The notes: a model not told the origin generated them from the letters alone. 64,000 bases of DNA from Rhodococcus sp. AW25M09 (GCF_000333955.1 NZ_CAPS01000070.1:35523-99522), one strand, 5' to 3'; positions 28,321 to 37,728 are shown, numbered from the stretch's first letter. Program-made: numbers and translations.

Positions 28321-29076
28321 TCAGCTCTTCAGGCCCTTGCTGTGTCGCTCGACGACGGTAGCCGCGAGGTCGGCAATCTTCACGTTCAAGTCCTGGGAGG
28401 ACTTACGCAGCAACGCGAACGCCTCGTCGCCGGACACGTCGTGCAGCGCCATGATCAACCCGATCGCCTTGCCGATCTCCCGGTTGCTTTCGAGGCCGTC
28501 ACGCAGCGTCGACGCTTCCTGTCCGTTCATCATCGCTGCGACCGCGACCGCTGTGAAGGCTGTCAGGATGATTGCTTTTTCGGCACTGTCGGAATCGAAG
28601 ACGCCGGGAGTATCGGTGAACAGATTGAGCGCGCCCACCTTCTGCTCGTCGACCTTGAGCCGAAATCCCATTGCGCCGCGGACCGGAGTTCTGTTCAGCA
28701 CGCCGCGAGCCATCGCAGGCCACTGAGTGGGCGTCCGTAAGTCTGCTTCGAGTTGCGCTGCTTCGTCGGTGATGGCGTCGAGACACGGACCTTCGCCGGT
28801 GGCGCGCTCGATGTCGTCGACGACTCGGGCAATGTCGTCCGAGGCCGCGACGGTGACGGCCTTGCCGTGCCGCATCAGCATCAAGCTCGCATGATCGCAG
28901 TGCGGCACCAGCAGGGTGGCCGCATTGCAGATGGCCGTGTAGACCTGCTCGGCGCTACTGCCGCCGTACACGATGTCGGCCAATGCGGCGAACACGGTGG
29001 CCGGGTCGGTCGTTGGGACAGGGTTTATGTCTGCGGGAACGACCGGAGTGGCGTCGAACTGCGAATCGTCGTTCAT
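28321..29076 (-). CDS. GAF-ANTAR transcription antiterminator
   Basis: A 251-residue cytosolic sensor. An N-terminal GAF domain (about residues 25-180) is followed by a C-terminal ANTAR RNA-binding domain (REIGKAIGLIMALHDVSG...AFALLRKSS). ANTAR proteins bind paired hexaloop RNA hairpins and prevent termination. The ATG at 29076 has GGGAGCA upstream and was preferred over 29133. I saw no paired hexaloop motif nearby, so its targets are probably elsewhere. Confidence 0.9.
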   Translation of the reverse strand: MNDDSQFDATPVVPADINPVPTTDPATVFAALADIVYGGSSAEQVYTAICNAATLLVPHCDHASLMLMRHGKAVTVAASDDIARVVDDIERATGEGPCLDAITDEAAQLEADLRTPTQWPAMARGVLNRTPVRGAMGFRLKVDEQKVGALNLFTDTPGVFDSDSAEKAIILTAFTAVAVAAMMNGQEASTLRDGLESNREIGKAIGLIMALHDVSGDEAFALLRKSSQDLNVKIADLAATVVERHSKGLKS

Positions 29077-29180
29077 GTGCTGCTCCCGTCCAGGGTTTCG
29101 TCGTTCGAGTGACCGGGACTCGAGGTGTACCAACCGTACCGGTTGCCAGGTGGGGCGCTCGGACGGGCGGGTACCGGCAG

Positions 29181-29192
29181 TAGCCTCGACTC
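29181..29192 (+). promoter_or_regulatory. Leaderless -10 of the uspA-like gene
   Basis: TAGCCT (29181-29186) is 6 bases before GTG 29193. Confidence 0.55.
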
Positions 29193-29660
29193 GTGAGCGA
29201 TGCGCAGGAGTCCACCGGTTTCGAGTACGGACACGACGGGCCGAAGTCGATCGTGGTGGGGGTCGACGGTTCCGATTCGTCCTGGCGCGCTGCCGCCTAC
29301 GCCGCAGGACTCGCCCGCAGACAACGATCGCTGCTGGTGCTCGTGTACGTGCAACCCATTGCGACGGCGTCCTGGGGCCAGGCCGGTATCTCGATGGTGG
29401 AAACCGGCAAGCAGATCGCCGACGAGCTACTCGACTACATCAGAACCTCGGCCGCCCGGTTCGGGGATCGGGAACAGGTGCGCTGGCAGTTCCGCACCGC
29501 GCAGGGCGATCCGTACAACGGTCTGATCGCCGTGGCTGAACAGTTGCGCACCGACGCCGTCGTCGTGGGAGCGTCCGAAAATGCTGGGCATCGAATCGCC
29601 GGCTCGGTGGCGGTGCGGTTGGTCAAAGCAGGACGCTGGCCGGTGACCGTCGTGCCCTGA
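29193..29660 (+). CDS. Universal stress protein (UspA family)
   Basis: Single-domain Usp of 155 residues. The strand-1 motif is SIVVGVDGSDSSW. The C-terminal ATP-binding region is atypical: the usual G-x2-G-x9-G-S/T loop reads VVGASENAGHRIAGSVAVRL, so nucleotide binding is uncertain. It is divergent from the GAF-ANTAR gene. Role in stress or dormancy is inferred from the family. Confidence 0.9.
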   Translation: MSDAQESTGFEYGHDGPKSIVVGVDGSDSSWRAAAYAAGLARRQRSLLVLVYVQPIATASWGQAGISMVETGKQIADELLDYIRTSAARFGDREQVRWQFRTAQGDPYNGLIAVAEQLRTDAVVVGASENAGHRIAGSVAVRLVKAGRWPVTVVP

Positions 29661-29679
29661 GTGAGGCGGAACCGGGCTT

Positions 29680-30072
29680 TCAGGAGGTCGGGTCCGAAAC
29701 AGCCGAGCGACGATAGTTGTCCGGCGAGACGCCGATGACACGTTTGAATGCCACCGAAAGGGCGCTGTCGGATCCGTACCCGACCTCGCGGGCAATCCTT
29801 GTCAGTGGTTCGTTGCCGACTCGCAGCTTGTGAGCGACCAGTTCCATGCGCCACGCCGTGCGGTAGGTCGACGGACCCATGCCGACGACGTCATTGCGCA
29901 GCTTTACTCGAAGACCCTCGCCGAAGGTGCCGCGCCGAGCGTGCTGCTCGCCGCATCGCCGCTCACCGAGGGAGTGACCGGTCGGTACTTCGAGGACAAT
30001 CAGCCGGCCCCGACTGTCCGCTCCGGGCAGCGCGGAGTGGCGCAACACGCCGTTGATCCGGTTGCTGCACAA
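29680..30072 (-). pseudogene. AraC-family regulator remnant
   Basis: Only the C-terminal helix-turn-helix of an AraC-type protein is intact (WRMELVAHKL...IAREVGYGSDSALSVAFKRVIGVSP). Upstream residues (NRINGVLRHSAL) resemble the hinge after the cupin domain, but the effector domain is absent and the first HTH is replaced by unrelated sequence. The only start is TTG. It looks like a decayed gene between the stress-protein gene and a tRNA; expression as a small DNA-binding protein is possible but unlikely. Confidence 0.6.
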
Positions 30073-30129
30073 CGACTGTGGGGAATGGCCGAAGCCGCGA
30101 CAAGAAAGTAGAGGCCGACGACTTCTCGG

Positions 30130-30203
30130 TGGGGCGGGCGGGGCTCGAACCCGCGACCAATGGATTATGAGTCCACGGCTCTAACCGACTGAGCTACCGC
30201 CCC
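30130..30203 (-). tRNA. tRNA with CAT anticodon (elongator Met or Ile2)
   Basis: A 74-nt cloverleaf on the minus strand. The acceptor GGGGCGG pairs with CCGCCCC, the anticodon loop is CTCATAA, and the T loop is TTCGAGC. A CAT anticodon means elongator tRNA-Met or, if modified to lysidine by TilS, tRNA-Ile2. The sequence alone does not settle this. CCA is not encoded. Confidence 0.93.
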
Positions 30204-30272
30204 AATCCCGTACCAGGCACGGGCCAGCAGAATCGTACAGAATCCCGGCTTCGACGCGGTGCATCGGGGCGG

Positions 30273-32408
30273 CTATTTGGCCCGGACCTGCACCGGGACG
30301 CCGTTGAGGATCGCGTTGGCCGAGACGGCGTCGACGCGGCCGGGGTCGGTGATGTCGTTGACACTCGGCCCCGGGACCGTCGTCGCCACCGACAACTGCA
30401 CACCGGGGCGTTGATGTCCGAAACCGTGCGGCATGCTCACCACGCCCGGCATCATCTTCTCGGACGCCGCTACCTCGATATCGACGGTTCCGGCGGCGGA
30501 GGTGACCGACACCAACGATCCGTCCTCGATCCCGCGCTGGGCAAGATCGTCCGGATGGGCCAGAAGCTGATGTCGCGCTTTGCCTTTGGTGAGCCTGGCG
30601 GTGTTGTGCATCCAGGAGTTGTTGCTGCGCAGGTGTCGCCGACCGATCAGCAGCAACTCGTCACCGCTCGGAACAGCACTGGAATTCATCAGATCCACCA
30701 ACGCGGGAAGTTCGGAAACCACGACATCCTGGATCAACTGGACGCGCTTGTCGCGCGTCTTCAGCTTCTGCGGAAAGCCCGGACGCAACGGACCGAGATC
30801 GATCCCGTGCGGATTGGCGCGAAGCCGCCTCAGCGAGAGCCCTTTTCGCCGACTACGGAGCAGGATGTCCAGGGTACGTGCGGGGGACAGGCGCAGGCGG
30901 GCCTCGCCGATGATGTTCTTCGGGCTCAGGCGAGATTTCAGCCGATCGACCGTCGAACCGGCCAGTGCACTCTTGTAGCGCAGTGACAGGTCTCGGAAGA
31001 TCTCCCAATCATGCTTGGCGTGAGCCTTCTTGGGTAGAACCGCGGGCGAGTATTTCGCGGTGTTGTGTACTGCGAAGGAACTGAAGATCAGGTCGTAGTG
31101 GTCGCGTTCGAGTGACATCGTCGGCGGCAGAATCACGTGCGCGTGACGCGAGGTCTCGTTGATGTAGAAATCGAAGGACACCATGAAATCCAGGTTCGCG
31201 AACGCGTCGTTCAGGGTGCTGCCGCCGGGCATCGACAACACCGGGTTGCCGGACAGCACCGCCATCGCACGAATCTGGTCCTTGCCCTCGGTGGTGATCT
31301 CGTCGACCAGCGTCGAACAGGGGTATTCGCCAGCGAACTCGGGCAGGTCGCGAACGCGACTGCGCCACTTGTCGAAATGGCCACGGCTGACGATGCCCTG
31401 TGAGATCAGATCGACAGCAGGATCGGTCACCATGGCACCACCCGGGCGATCGAGATTGCCCGTCACGATGTTCAATATCTGAATTGCCCACTGGCAGACC
31501 GTGCCGAACTGCTGGGTGGAGACCCCCATTCGCCCGTACGCCACCGCTGATTTCGCTGCGGCGAAATCATGGGCCAGGGTGGAGATCTCGTCCGCCGAGA
31601 TACCCACGACAGGGGCCACGGACTCCGGGGTGAAATCGGCAACGAGATCTGCGAGTCGATCGGCCCCGTCGATGTAGTCGGCCACCCGAGAAGTGCCGTC
31701 GGCGACGATCGTGTGAATCATCGCGAGCAACAACAGCGCGTCGCTGCCGGGACGAACGAAGAAGTGGGTGTCGGCAATATCTGCGGTCTCCGTCTTGCGT
31801 GGATCGACCACGACCAGCCGGCCGCCCCGTTTACGCAGTGCCCGCGCTCTTTTGGCGAAATCGGGCACGGTCATCATGCTGCCGTTGGAGGCCATCGGGT
31901 TGCCGCCGAGAACGAGAAAGAAGTCGGTTCGATCGATATCGGGAATCGGCAGCAACAGCTGATGGCCGTAGAGGAGATGGTCGACGAGCTGATGCGGCAA
32001 CTGATCCAGTGAGGTGGCCGAGTAGCGATTGCGCGTCCTGAGCAACGACGTGAACGGAATGCCGTGAGTCATCGCGCCCATCGAGTGAACGTTCGGATTT
32101 CCCTGGTAGAGACCGACTGCATTGCGGCCGTACTTCTTGCGCGTCGAGATCAGACCGTCGACGACGAGGTCGTACGCCTCGTCCCAGCCGATCTCGAGCC
32201 ACTTCTCACCCACCCGCTTGACCGGCCTTGTGAGCCGATCGGTATCGGCGTGCAGATCGATCAGCGACAGTGCCTTGGGGCAGATGTGCCCGCGCGAAAG
32301 CGGGTCCTTCTCGTCGCCGCGGATCGACACCACCGCGTCGTTCTCCACGGTGAACTCGAGCCCACATATTGCCTCGCACAGATTGCACGATCCGAACACA
32401 ACCGACAT
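30273..32408 (-). CDS. Molybdopterin-dependent oxidoreductase, [4Fe-4S]-containing
   Basis: A 711-residue DMSO-reductase superfamily enzyme. An N-terminal [4Fe-4S] motif is formed by C8, C11, C15 and C43. Then come the molybdopterin domains (HSMGAMTHGIPF, LGGNPMASNGS) and a C-terminal molydopterin-dinucleotide-binding domain (MMPGVVSMPHGFGHQ). It has no signal peptide, so it acts in the cytoplasm. No small subunit or molybdenum-cofactor genes adjoin it. Formate dehydrogenase/nitrate-reductase-like; the reaction is unknown. The start at 32408 has GGGAGA upstream. Confidence 0.9.
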   Translation of the reverse strand: MSVVFGSCNLCEAICGLEFTVENDAVVSIRGDEKDPLSRGHICPKALSLIDLHADTDRLTRPVKRVGEKWLEIGWDEAYDLVVDGLISTRKKYGRNAVGLYQGNPNVHSMGAMTHGIPFTSLLRTRNRYSATSLDQLPHQLVDHLLYGHQLLLPIPDIDRTDFFLVLGGNPMASNGSMMTVPDFAKRARALRKRGGRLVVVDPRKTETADIADTHFFVRPGSDALLLLAMIHTIVADGTSRVADYIDGADRLADLVADFTPESVAPVVGISADEISTLAHDFAAAKSAVAYGRMGVSTQQFGTVCQWAIQILNIVTGNLDRPGGAMVTDPAVDLISQGIVSRGHFDKWRSRVRDLPEFAGEYPCSTLVDEITTEGKDQIRAMAVLSGNPVLSMPGGSTLNDAFANLDFMVSFDFYINETSRHAHVILPPTMSLERDHYDLIFSSFAVHNTAKYSPAVLPKKAHAKHDWEIFRDLSLRYKSALAGSTVDRLKSRLSPKNIIGEARLRLSPARTLDILLRSRRKGLSLRRLRANPHGIDLGPLRPGFPQKLKTRDKRVQLIQDVVVSELPALVDLMNSSAVPSGDELLLIGRRHLRSNNSWMHNTARLTKGKARHQLLAHPDDLAQRGIEDGSLVSVTSAAGTVDIEVAASEKMMPGVVSMPHGFGHQRPGVQLSVATTVPGPSVNDITDPGRVDAVSANAILNGVPVQVRAK

Positions 32409-32479
32409 CGCATGTCTCCCATCCCTGTGGACCGAGAGTAGCCCGGCGGGGGACCGGGCCACGCCGTTCGAGCGACAAT

Positions 32480-32493
32480 TAGGCTCTGCAGTC
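32480..32493 (+). promoter_or_regulatory. Possible -10 of the serine hydrolase gene
   Basis: TAGGCT (32480-32485) is 8 bases before GTG 32494; the message may be leaderless or nearly so. Confidence 0.4.
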
Positions 32494-33297
32494 GTGCCTA
32501 CCCTCGATCTCACCGCCTCGTGGCCCGTCGACCATGTCAGTGCCGCCGTCGTCACCGACTCCGGCGTTCGTGAGCAAGTCGGCGACACCGAGCGCGTCTA
32601 CGAACTCGCATCGGTCACCAAGCTACTGAGCGCATACGCGGTGCTCGTTGCCCTCGAGGAGGGTGCGGTGGAGCTCGATCAGCCTGCAGGGCCGGAAGGG
32701 TCGACGGTGCGTCATCTGCTGGCACACGCGTCGGGATTGGCGTTCGCGGATCGGACGGTGCAAGCGCCGGCCGGCACCAAGCGAATTTATTCGAGCGCCG
32801 GGTTCGAGGTGTTGGCGGAGTTGATCGAAGCCGAAGCGGGAATTGCCTTTCCCGATTACCTCGACGAGGCCGTGTGCCGCCCGCTGCAGATGACGAACAC
32901 CTCGCTCCCGGGATCGGCAGGGCATGGCGCGAGCTCGACGCTCGCAGACTTGCAGCGGTTCGCCTCGGAGTTGCTCGCGCCGACGCTTGTCGCGCCGCAA
33001 ACGTCGGCGTCGGCGACAGCTGTTCAGTTTCCAGGTCTCAACGGAATCGTGCCCGGGTACGGATCCCACAAGCCCTGCGACTGGGGACTCGGGTTCGAGC
33101 TGCGTGGTGAGAAGACCCCGCACTGGACCGGAAGCAAGAACTCCTCGGCAACTTTCGGCCACTTCGGGCAGGCCGGAACGTTCCTCTGGGTGGATCCCAC
33201 CGTGCAGACGGCGTGCGTGGTGTTGACCGATCGGGCGTTCGGAGACTGGGCGAAACCGCTGTGGCCCGAACTGTCCGACGCAGTGCTCGCAGAGTAA
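32494..33297 (+). CDS. Serine hydrolase, beta-lactamase/DD-peptidase-like
   Basis: A 267-residue class C beta-lactamase-fold protein. The SxxK motif is SVTK near residue 43, and YSS stands in place of YxN. The third motif appears as FGHFGQAG rather than KTG. No signal peptide is visible, so a cytoplasmic esterase or peptidase is more likely than a true beta-lactamase. The GTG was chosen because upstream sequence is antisense to the molybdopterin gene. Confidence 0.85.
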   Translation: MPTLDLTASWPVDHVSAAVVTDSGVREQVGDTERVYELASVTKLLSAYAVLVALEEGAVELDQPAGPEGSTVRHLLAHASGLAFADRTVQAPAGTKRIYSSAGFEVLAELIEAEAGIAFPDYLDEAVCRPLQMTNTSLPGSAGHGASSTLADLQRFASELLAPTLVAPQTSASATAVQFPGLNGIVPGYGSHKPCDWGLGFELRGEKTPHWTGSKNSSATFGHFGQAGTFLWVDPTVQTACVVLTDRAFGDWAKPLWPELSDAVLAE

Positions 33298-33441
33298 ATC
33301 CCATCTGTCTACAGATTGCACTGGCGCAACAGGGGCAACTCGGGGCACACTAGTACACATACGCATTGATTCACTGCAGCCAGTCGAAGCATGTCGAGGT
33401 CGTTGGGGAAGACGTCCCTCGTCGAAGCTGGAGGTAGTGCA

Positions 33442-33954
33442 ATGCGTGGATCGAATCAATTCGCAGAAGCGACGTCGGGTGTTGTGTACATCCACTCGTC
33501 GCCCGCTGCGCTGTGTCCGCATGTCGAATGGGCGTTGACCGACGCTCTCGACTGCCGGGCGAACTTGAAGTGGTCTGCGCAGCCCGCCTCCGATGGGCAG
33601 CTGCGCGCCACCACCGACTGGGTCGGCCCGGTCGGAACCGGAGCGAACCTCGCCGGCATTCTGCGCTCGTGGCAGATGCTGCGGTTCGAGGTGACCGAGG
33701 ACGCCAGTGAAGGCGTCGACGGCGAACGGTTCTCACACGTGCCCGGGTTGGGCCTGTGGCGCGGAACGACGAGCGCCAACGGAGACGTGGTGCTCGGCGA
33801 GATGCGACTGCGCGCCCTGATGGAGAACAACCAGGGCAACTTCACCGCGGCCGTGGAGCACGCTCTCGGCTCGGACTGGGATGCGGCCCTCGAGCCGTAC
33901 CGAACCGGCGGTGCCGGCGCAGAAGTGACGTGGCTGAGCCGTAACGTCGGCTAG
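33442..33954 (+). CDS. DUF3145 protein
   Basis: Conserved actinobacterial protein of unknown function (170 aa). A GGAGGT site at 33430-33435 supports the ATG at 33442. The conserved core includes VVYIHSSPAALCPHVEWAL and RFEVTEDAS. In related genomes it lies near fatty-acid genes, as here, but no role is assigned. The 144-base gap before it may hold its promoter; a CACTAGTAC stretch near 33350 is the only candidate. Confidence 0.85.
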   Translation: MRGSNQFAEATSGVVYIHSSPAALCPHVEWALTDALDCRANLKWSAQPASDGQLRATTDWVGPVGTGANLAGILRSWQMLRFEVTEDASEGVDGERFSHVPGLGLWRGTTSANGDVVLGEMRLRALMENNQGNFTAAVEHALGSDWDAALEPYRTGGAGAEVTWLSRNVG

Positions 33955-34044
33955 ACGTAGGGGTTGCTGGGGGTTGTCCATCGCGGTAGTTTCGCGAGCG
34001 TGCCTGGGTAGGCATGTGGGAACGACCGTGGAGTGGTGAGTTCG

Positions 34045-34494
34045 ATGTTGTCGACCGGAAAAGTGATTCGATTCGACGAGTTCAAGGGGTACGGATTCGT
34101 AGCGCCGGACGAGGGCGGCGAGGACGTGTTCATTCACGTCAACGATCTGGACTTCGACAAACGTCTGTTGGCACCGGGGGTTCGAGTCGAATACGTCGCC
34201 GTCGAAGGCGATCGAGGCCTCAAGGCCACCCAGGTGCAAATCATCGACGGTCCGGCATCGACCGAACTGGTCACCCGGCACAAGCCGGACGTGCCGTATC
34301 GCAACACCGTTCCGGTCACCGAGCACCAGCAGTTCGAGGACGTCCTCTGTGACGTGCTGTCCGAAACGGACTTCACCGCCGAGCTGACCGACGCTCTCCT
34401 GACGTCCAACGGCAGCTTGACTGCGACGCAGATCCTCGACGTCCGATCAACGATGCTGCGACTGGCTCACGAACACAAGTGGATCGAGACCTGA
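34045..34494 (+). CDS. Cold-shock-domain protein with C-terminal extension
   Basis: A 149-residue protein with an N-terminal cold-shock domain carrying RNP1 (KGYGFVAPD) and RNP2 (DVFIHV), which binds single-stranded nucleic acid. A 70-residue helical extension (ELTDALLTSNGSLTATQILD) follows, as in CspB-type actinobacterial proteins. The ATG at 34045 is preferred, with GGAG at 34030; GTG 34033 is an alternative. Confidence 0.88.
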   Translation: MLSTGKVIRFDEFKGYGFVAPDEGGEDVFIHVNDLDFDKRLLAPGVRVEYVAVEGDRGLKATQVQIIDGPASTELVTRHKPDVPYRNTVPVTEHQQFEDVLCDVLSETDFTAELTDALLTSNGSLTATQILDVRSTMLRLAHEHKWIET

Positions 34495-34506
34495 CCGGAC
34501 TACTGT

Positions 34507-34587
34507 CGCCCGCCCCGGTCCGGATGAATGTGGCTTTGTTGCACTCTGAGCGCCTGAAAGCCACATTGATCCCAACGGGGGCGGGCG
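34507..34587. repeat. Nested inverted-repeat element between cold-shock and accD6 genes
   Basis: The outer arms GCCCGCCCC/GGGGCGGGC and inner arms AATGTGGCTTT (34527-34537) / AAAGCCACATT (34557-34567) are perfectly complementary around a 19-base loop. It lies in a convergent gap and could terminate transcription in both directions. The two-tier design is more elaborate than a plain terminator and may be a dispersed genomic element. Confidence 0.75.
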
Positions 34588-34602
34588 GTCGGAGCTCGAC
34601 GA

Positions 34603-36036
34603 TCAGAGCGGGATGTTCTTGTGGTTTCCGCGTGCCGCGGGAGCCGCTGCGAGAGCCTTCGCAACGGTGCTGCGAGTCTTGCTCGGCTCGATGACCTCGT
34701 CGACGACACCGATGGCCACGGCGCGCTCGACGCCGCCGGCGATGCTTTCGTGCTCGACGGTGAGGCGATCGTGCAAGGCCTCACGATCTTCCTCGGGCGC
34801 GGCTGCCAGAGCTTTCTTGTGCAGGATGCCGACGGCTGCCTTCGCGCCCATCACGGCGACCTCGGAACCGGGCCAGGCGTACACGGCGGTGGCACCGAGT
34901 GCGCGCGCATTCATGGCGATGTACGCACCGCCGTAGATCTTGCGCGTCACCAGCGTGACCCGGGGGACGGTGGCTTCGGCGAAGGCGTGCAGCAGTTTTG
35001 CTCCGCGACGGACGACGCCTTCCCATTCCATGCTGACGCCGGGCAGATATCCGGGCACATCGACGACCACGATGAGCGGGATTCCGAACGCGTCGCACAG
35101 CCGCACGAACCGCGCTGCCTTCTCGGCACTTTCGGAGTTGAGGCAGCCGCCGAGGCGGATCGGGTTGTTGGCGATGACGCCGACGGTGCGGCCGCTGATG
35201 CGTCCGAGACCGATGACGATGCTGCGGGCCCAGCCGCCCTGGAACTCCTCGAACGTCGATTCTCCTTCGACGTTGTCGAGCAGTTCGTGCACGATCGGGT
35301 GGACGTCGTATGCGCGACGGTTCGATTCGGGCATCAACGCTCGCAGGTCGGTATCGCCGTGCTCGGCGGCGGCGATGTCGAATTCGCCTTGCTCGCAGAA
35401 CATGGACACCAGACGGCGGGCGCGGGTGAAGGCGTCCATTTCACTGTCGGCGACGATGTGGCACACGCCGGACTTCTTGTGGTGAGTGTCGGGGCCGCCG
35501 AGCGAGGCCATGTCGACCTGCTCACCGGTGACGCTGCGGACGACGTCGGGGCCGGTGACGAACACGCGACCCTCGGGAGCCATGATGACGACGTCGGTCA
35601 ACGCAGGACCGTAGGCGGCGCCGCCGGCTGCGAAGCCGAGGACGACGGAAATTTGGGGGACGAGGCCGGACGCTCGGACCATGGCCTCGAAGACGAGTCC
35701 GACGGCATGGAGAGCTTCGACGCCCTCGGCGAGGCGAGCGCCACCGGAATGCCAGACGCCGACGATCGGAGCGCGCTGCTCGATTGCGGTGTCGATGGCG
35801 GCGACGATGTGCTTGCATCCGTCGACACCCATGGCACCGCCCATGACGGTGGCGTCGGAACAGTAGGCGATGGTGTGGACGCCGTCGATCTCACCGGAGG
35901 CCGCGAGGATTCCGGATTTGTCCCGAGTATGGAGGGGAACAGTGGTTCCGGTATCGAAGAGATTCTCGAGACGGGCGAGAGGATCGCGGGGATCGGTGGA
36001 GGTACCGGATCGTGTGACGGGGGCCAGAATTGTCAT
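34603..36036 (-). CDS. accD6: Acyl-CoA carboxylase carboxyltransferase beta subunit AccD6
   Basis: The carboxyltransferase half of acetyl-CoA carboxylase, making malonyl-CoA for FAS-I/FAS-II (477 aa; mycobacterial AccD6 is about 473). Oxyanion glycines are visible in WHSGGARLAEG and LGFAAGGAAYGPAL, and the second domain has KIYGGAYIAMNA. The start at 36036 has GAAGGA upstream. It ends the fabD-acpP-kasA-accD6 cluster after a 130-base gap, so it may have its own promoter. The biotinylated alpha subunit is not in the window. Confidence 0.95.
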   Translation of the reverse strand: MTILAPVTRSGTSTDPRDPLARLENLFDTGTTVPLHTRDKSGILAASGEIDGVHTIAYCSDATVMGGAMGVDGCKHIVAAIDTAIEQRAPIVGVWHSGGARLAEGVEALHAVGLVFEAMVRASGLVPQISVVLGFAAGGAAYGPALTDVVIMAPEGRVFVTGPDVVRSVTGEQVDMASLGGPDTHHKKSGVCHIVADSEMDAFTRARRLVSMFCEQGEFDIAAAEHGDTDLRALMPESNRRAYDVHPIVHELLDNVEGESTFEEFQGGWARSIVIGLGRISGRTVGVIANNPIRLGGCLNSESAEKAARFVRLCDAFGIPLIVVVDVPGYLPGVSMEWEGVVRRGAKLLHAFAEATVPRVTLVTRKIYGGAYIAMNARALGATAVYAWPGSEVAVMGAKAAVGILHKKALAAAPEEDREALHDRLTVEHESIAGGVERAVAIGVVDEVIEPSKTRSTVAKALAAAPAARGNHKNIPL

Positions 36037-36166
36037 CGCTTGTCCTTCTTCAGGGCCCCTGTTGGGGGCGAGGCCCGAGCCGGGGCCGTTCCCTGGCGAA
36101 CGGCCCCAACTCGGATCATGCACTGCGAGAGCGAGATTCGCTGAGTCGAAAGATCGACTCAGTGCA

Positions 36167-37417
36167 TCACGCCTTTCCGAAGGCGAGCGCTACGTTGTGC
36201 CCACCGAATCCGAACGAGTTGTTGATCGCGTAATCGATCTGTCCGACGCGGGGCTCGCCCTTGACGACGTCGAGATCGATTTCGGGATCCTGATTCTCCA
36301 AATTCAGTGTGGGAGGGATGATTCCCTCACGCACTGCCAGCACCGTCAGTACCGACTCGAGGGCACCGACGGCACCGATCGAGTGGCCCAGAGCGGATTT
36401 CGGTGCGTACACCGCTGCGTGATTTCCGACGGCCTGGTTGATCGCCAGCGCCTCGGCGGTGTCTCCGATAGGAGTTGCCGTTGCGTGAGCGTTCACGTGG
36501 GTGATGTCGGACTTCTGCAGGCCTGCGGTCTCGATCGCACGCTTCATGGCGCGAGCGGCACCCTTGCCCTCCGGATCGGGAGCCACGAGGTGGAAACCGT
36601 CGGAGGTGATTCCAGCACCGAGCAGTCGGGCGTGAATCGTTGCGCCGCGTGCCTTGGCATGCTCTTCGGTCTCGATGACCATGAGCGCGCCCGCTTCACC
36701 GAAGACGAAACCGTCACGGTCCTTGTCGAACGGACGTGACGCACCCTTCGGGTCGTCGTTGTTGGTGCTCATCGCCCGCATCATGGAGAAGCTGGCGATC
36801 GGAACCGCATCGATGTATCCCTCGACGCCGCCGGTGACGACCATGTCCGCGTCGCCCATCACGATCATCCGCCATGCGTGTGCGATGGCTTCCGATCCCG
36901 AGGAGCAGGCGGAGACGGGGGTGATGACGCCGGCCTGTGCTTTGAGCTCGAGTCCGACGACCGCTGCTGGGCCGTTCGGCATGACCATCTGAACGGCGAG
37001 CGGGGACACCTTGCGGTAACCGCCGGCCTTCATCTTGTCGTTGGCATCGATCAGCGCGTCGCCGCCACCGAGCCCGGTGCCGATCGACACGCCGAGGCGA
37101 AGCGGATCGACGTCGGGCGTGCCGGCGTTCTTCCATACCTCACGACCGAGCACGGTGGCCAGCTGCTCCACGTAGCTCAGGCGACGGATCTCGACCCGTG
37201 AGAGCAGGCTCTGCGGCTTCACCGCGAGGTGCCCGCCGATCCGCACGGGCAGACCGAACTCGGAGACGAAATCGTCTTCCAGAGTGTGGATACCGCTGTC
37301 GCCGTTCAGCAGACCCTTCCACGTGGCATCGACGTCACCCGCAAGTGACGTGGTCGCAGCGAGGCTGGTGACGACGACACTGGGGAAGCGTCCGTTGGCG
37401 GTGGATGGGTTGGTCAT
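36167..37417 (-). CDS. kasA: Beta-ketoacyl-ACP synthase KasA type
   Basis: Elongating condensing enzyme of FAS-II for meromycolate precursors (416 aa, the same length as KasA). The catalytic Cys171 (SACSSGSEA), His311, Lys340 and His345 occupy the same numbers as in M. tuberculosis KasA. The ATG at 37417 gives MTNPSTANG, matching the KasA N terminus; GTG 37429 overlaps the acpP stop. Only one Kas gene is present here, whereas mycobacteria carry kasA-kasB in tandem. Confidence 0.96.
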   Translation of the reverse strand: MTNPSTANGRFPSVVVTSLAATTSLAGDVDATWKGLLNGDSGIHTLEDDFVSEFGLPVRIGGHLAVKPQSLLSRVEIRRLSYVEQLATVLGREVWKNAGTPDVDPLRLGVSIGTGLGGGDALIDANDKMKAGGYRKVSPLAVQMVMPNGPAAVVGLELKAQAGVITPVSACSSGSEAIAHAWRMIVMGDADMVVTGGVEGYIDAVPIASFSMMRAMSTNNDDPKGASRPFDKDRDGFVFGEAGALMVIETEEHAKARGATIHARLLGAGITSDGFHLVAPDPEGKGAARAMKRAIETAGLQKSDITHVNAHATATPIGDTAEALAINQAVGNHAAVYAPKSALGHSIGAVGALESVLTVLAVREGIIPPTLNLENQDPEIDLDVVKGEPRVGQIDYAINNSFGFGGHNVALAFGKA

Positions 37418-37425
37418 GGGTCGAT

Positions 37426-37728
37426 TCACTCGCTCGCGGAGTCGTCGAGCTTGGCCTTGATAGCTTCTGCGGCTTCGGGGTTCTCCGCTTCGAGCTTCTG
37501 GATGTAGTTGACGGCGTCGCCGACGGTGCGCAGACCTGCGAGGTCCTCGTCGGGGATCTTCACGCCGTACTTGTCCTCGGTCTGCACTGCGATCTCGACC
37601 ATGGAGAGCGAGTCGATATCGAGGTCGTCCACGAAGGACTTCTCGACGGTCACCTCGGACGGTTCGATGCCCGTGACCTCTTCGATGATCTCTGCAAGTC
37701 CGGCGATGAGGTCTTCCTGGCTGGCCAC
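37426..37728 (-). CDS. acpP: Meromycolate-type acyl carrier protein
   Basis: Carries growing acyl chains on a phosphopantetheine attached to Ser40 ([15 protein letters not shown]). The 100-residue protein has a C-terminal extension ([15 protein letters not shown]) like AcpM. The GTG at 37728, with GAAGGGA upstream, gives the expected N terminus; in-frame ATGs at 37770 and 37803 would add residues with no counterpart in AcpM. It lies between fabD and kasA. Confidence 0.94.
   Translation of the reverse strand: MASQEDLIAGLAEIIEEVTGIEPSEVTVEKSFVDDLDIDSLSMVEIAVQTEDKYGVKIPDEDLAGLRTVGDAVNYIQKLEAENPEAAEAIKAKLDDSASE

Noticed and set aside
34621..36144. 507-residue open frame antisense to accD6
   Set aside because: Third-position GC bias of accD6 keeps the opposite frame open; the translation is Asp/Gly/Val-rich with no motif.
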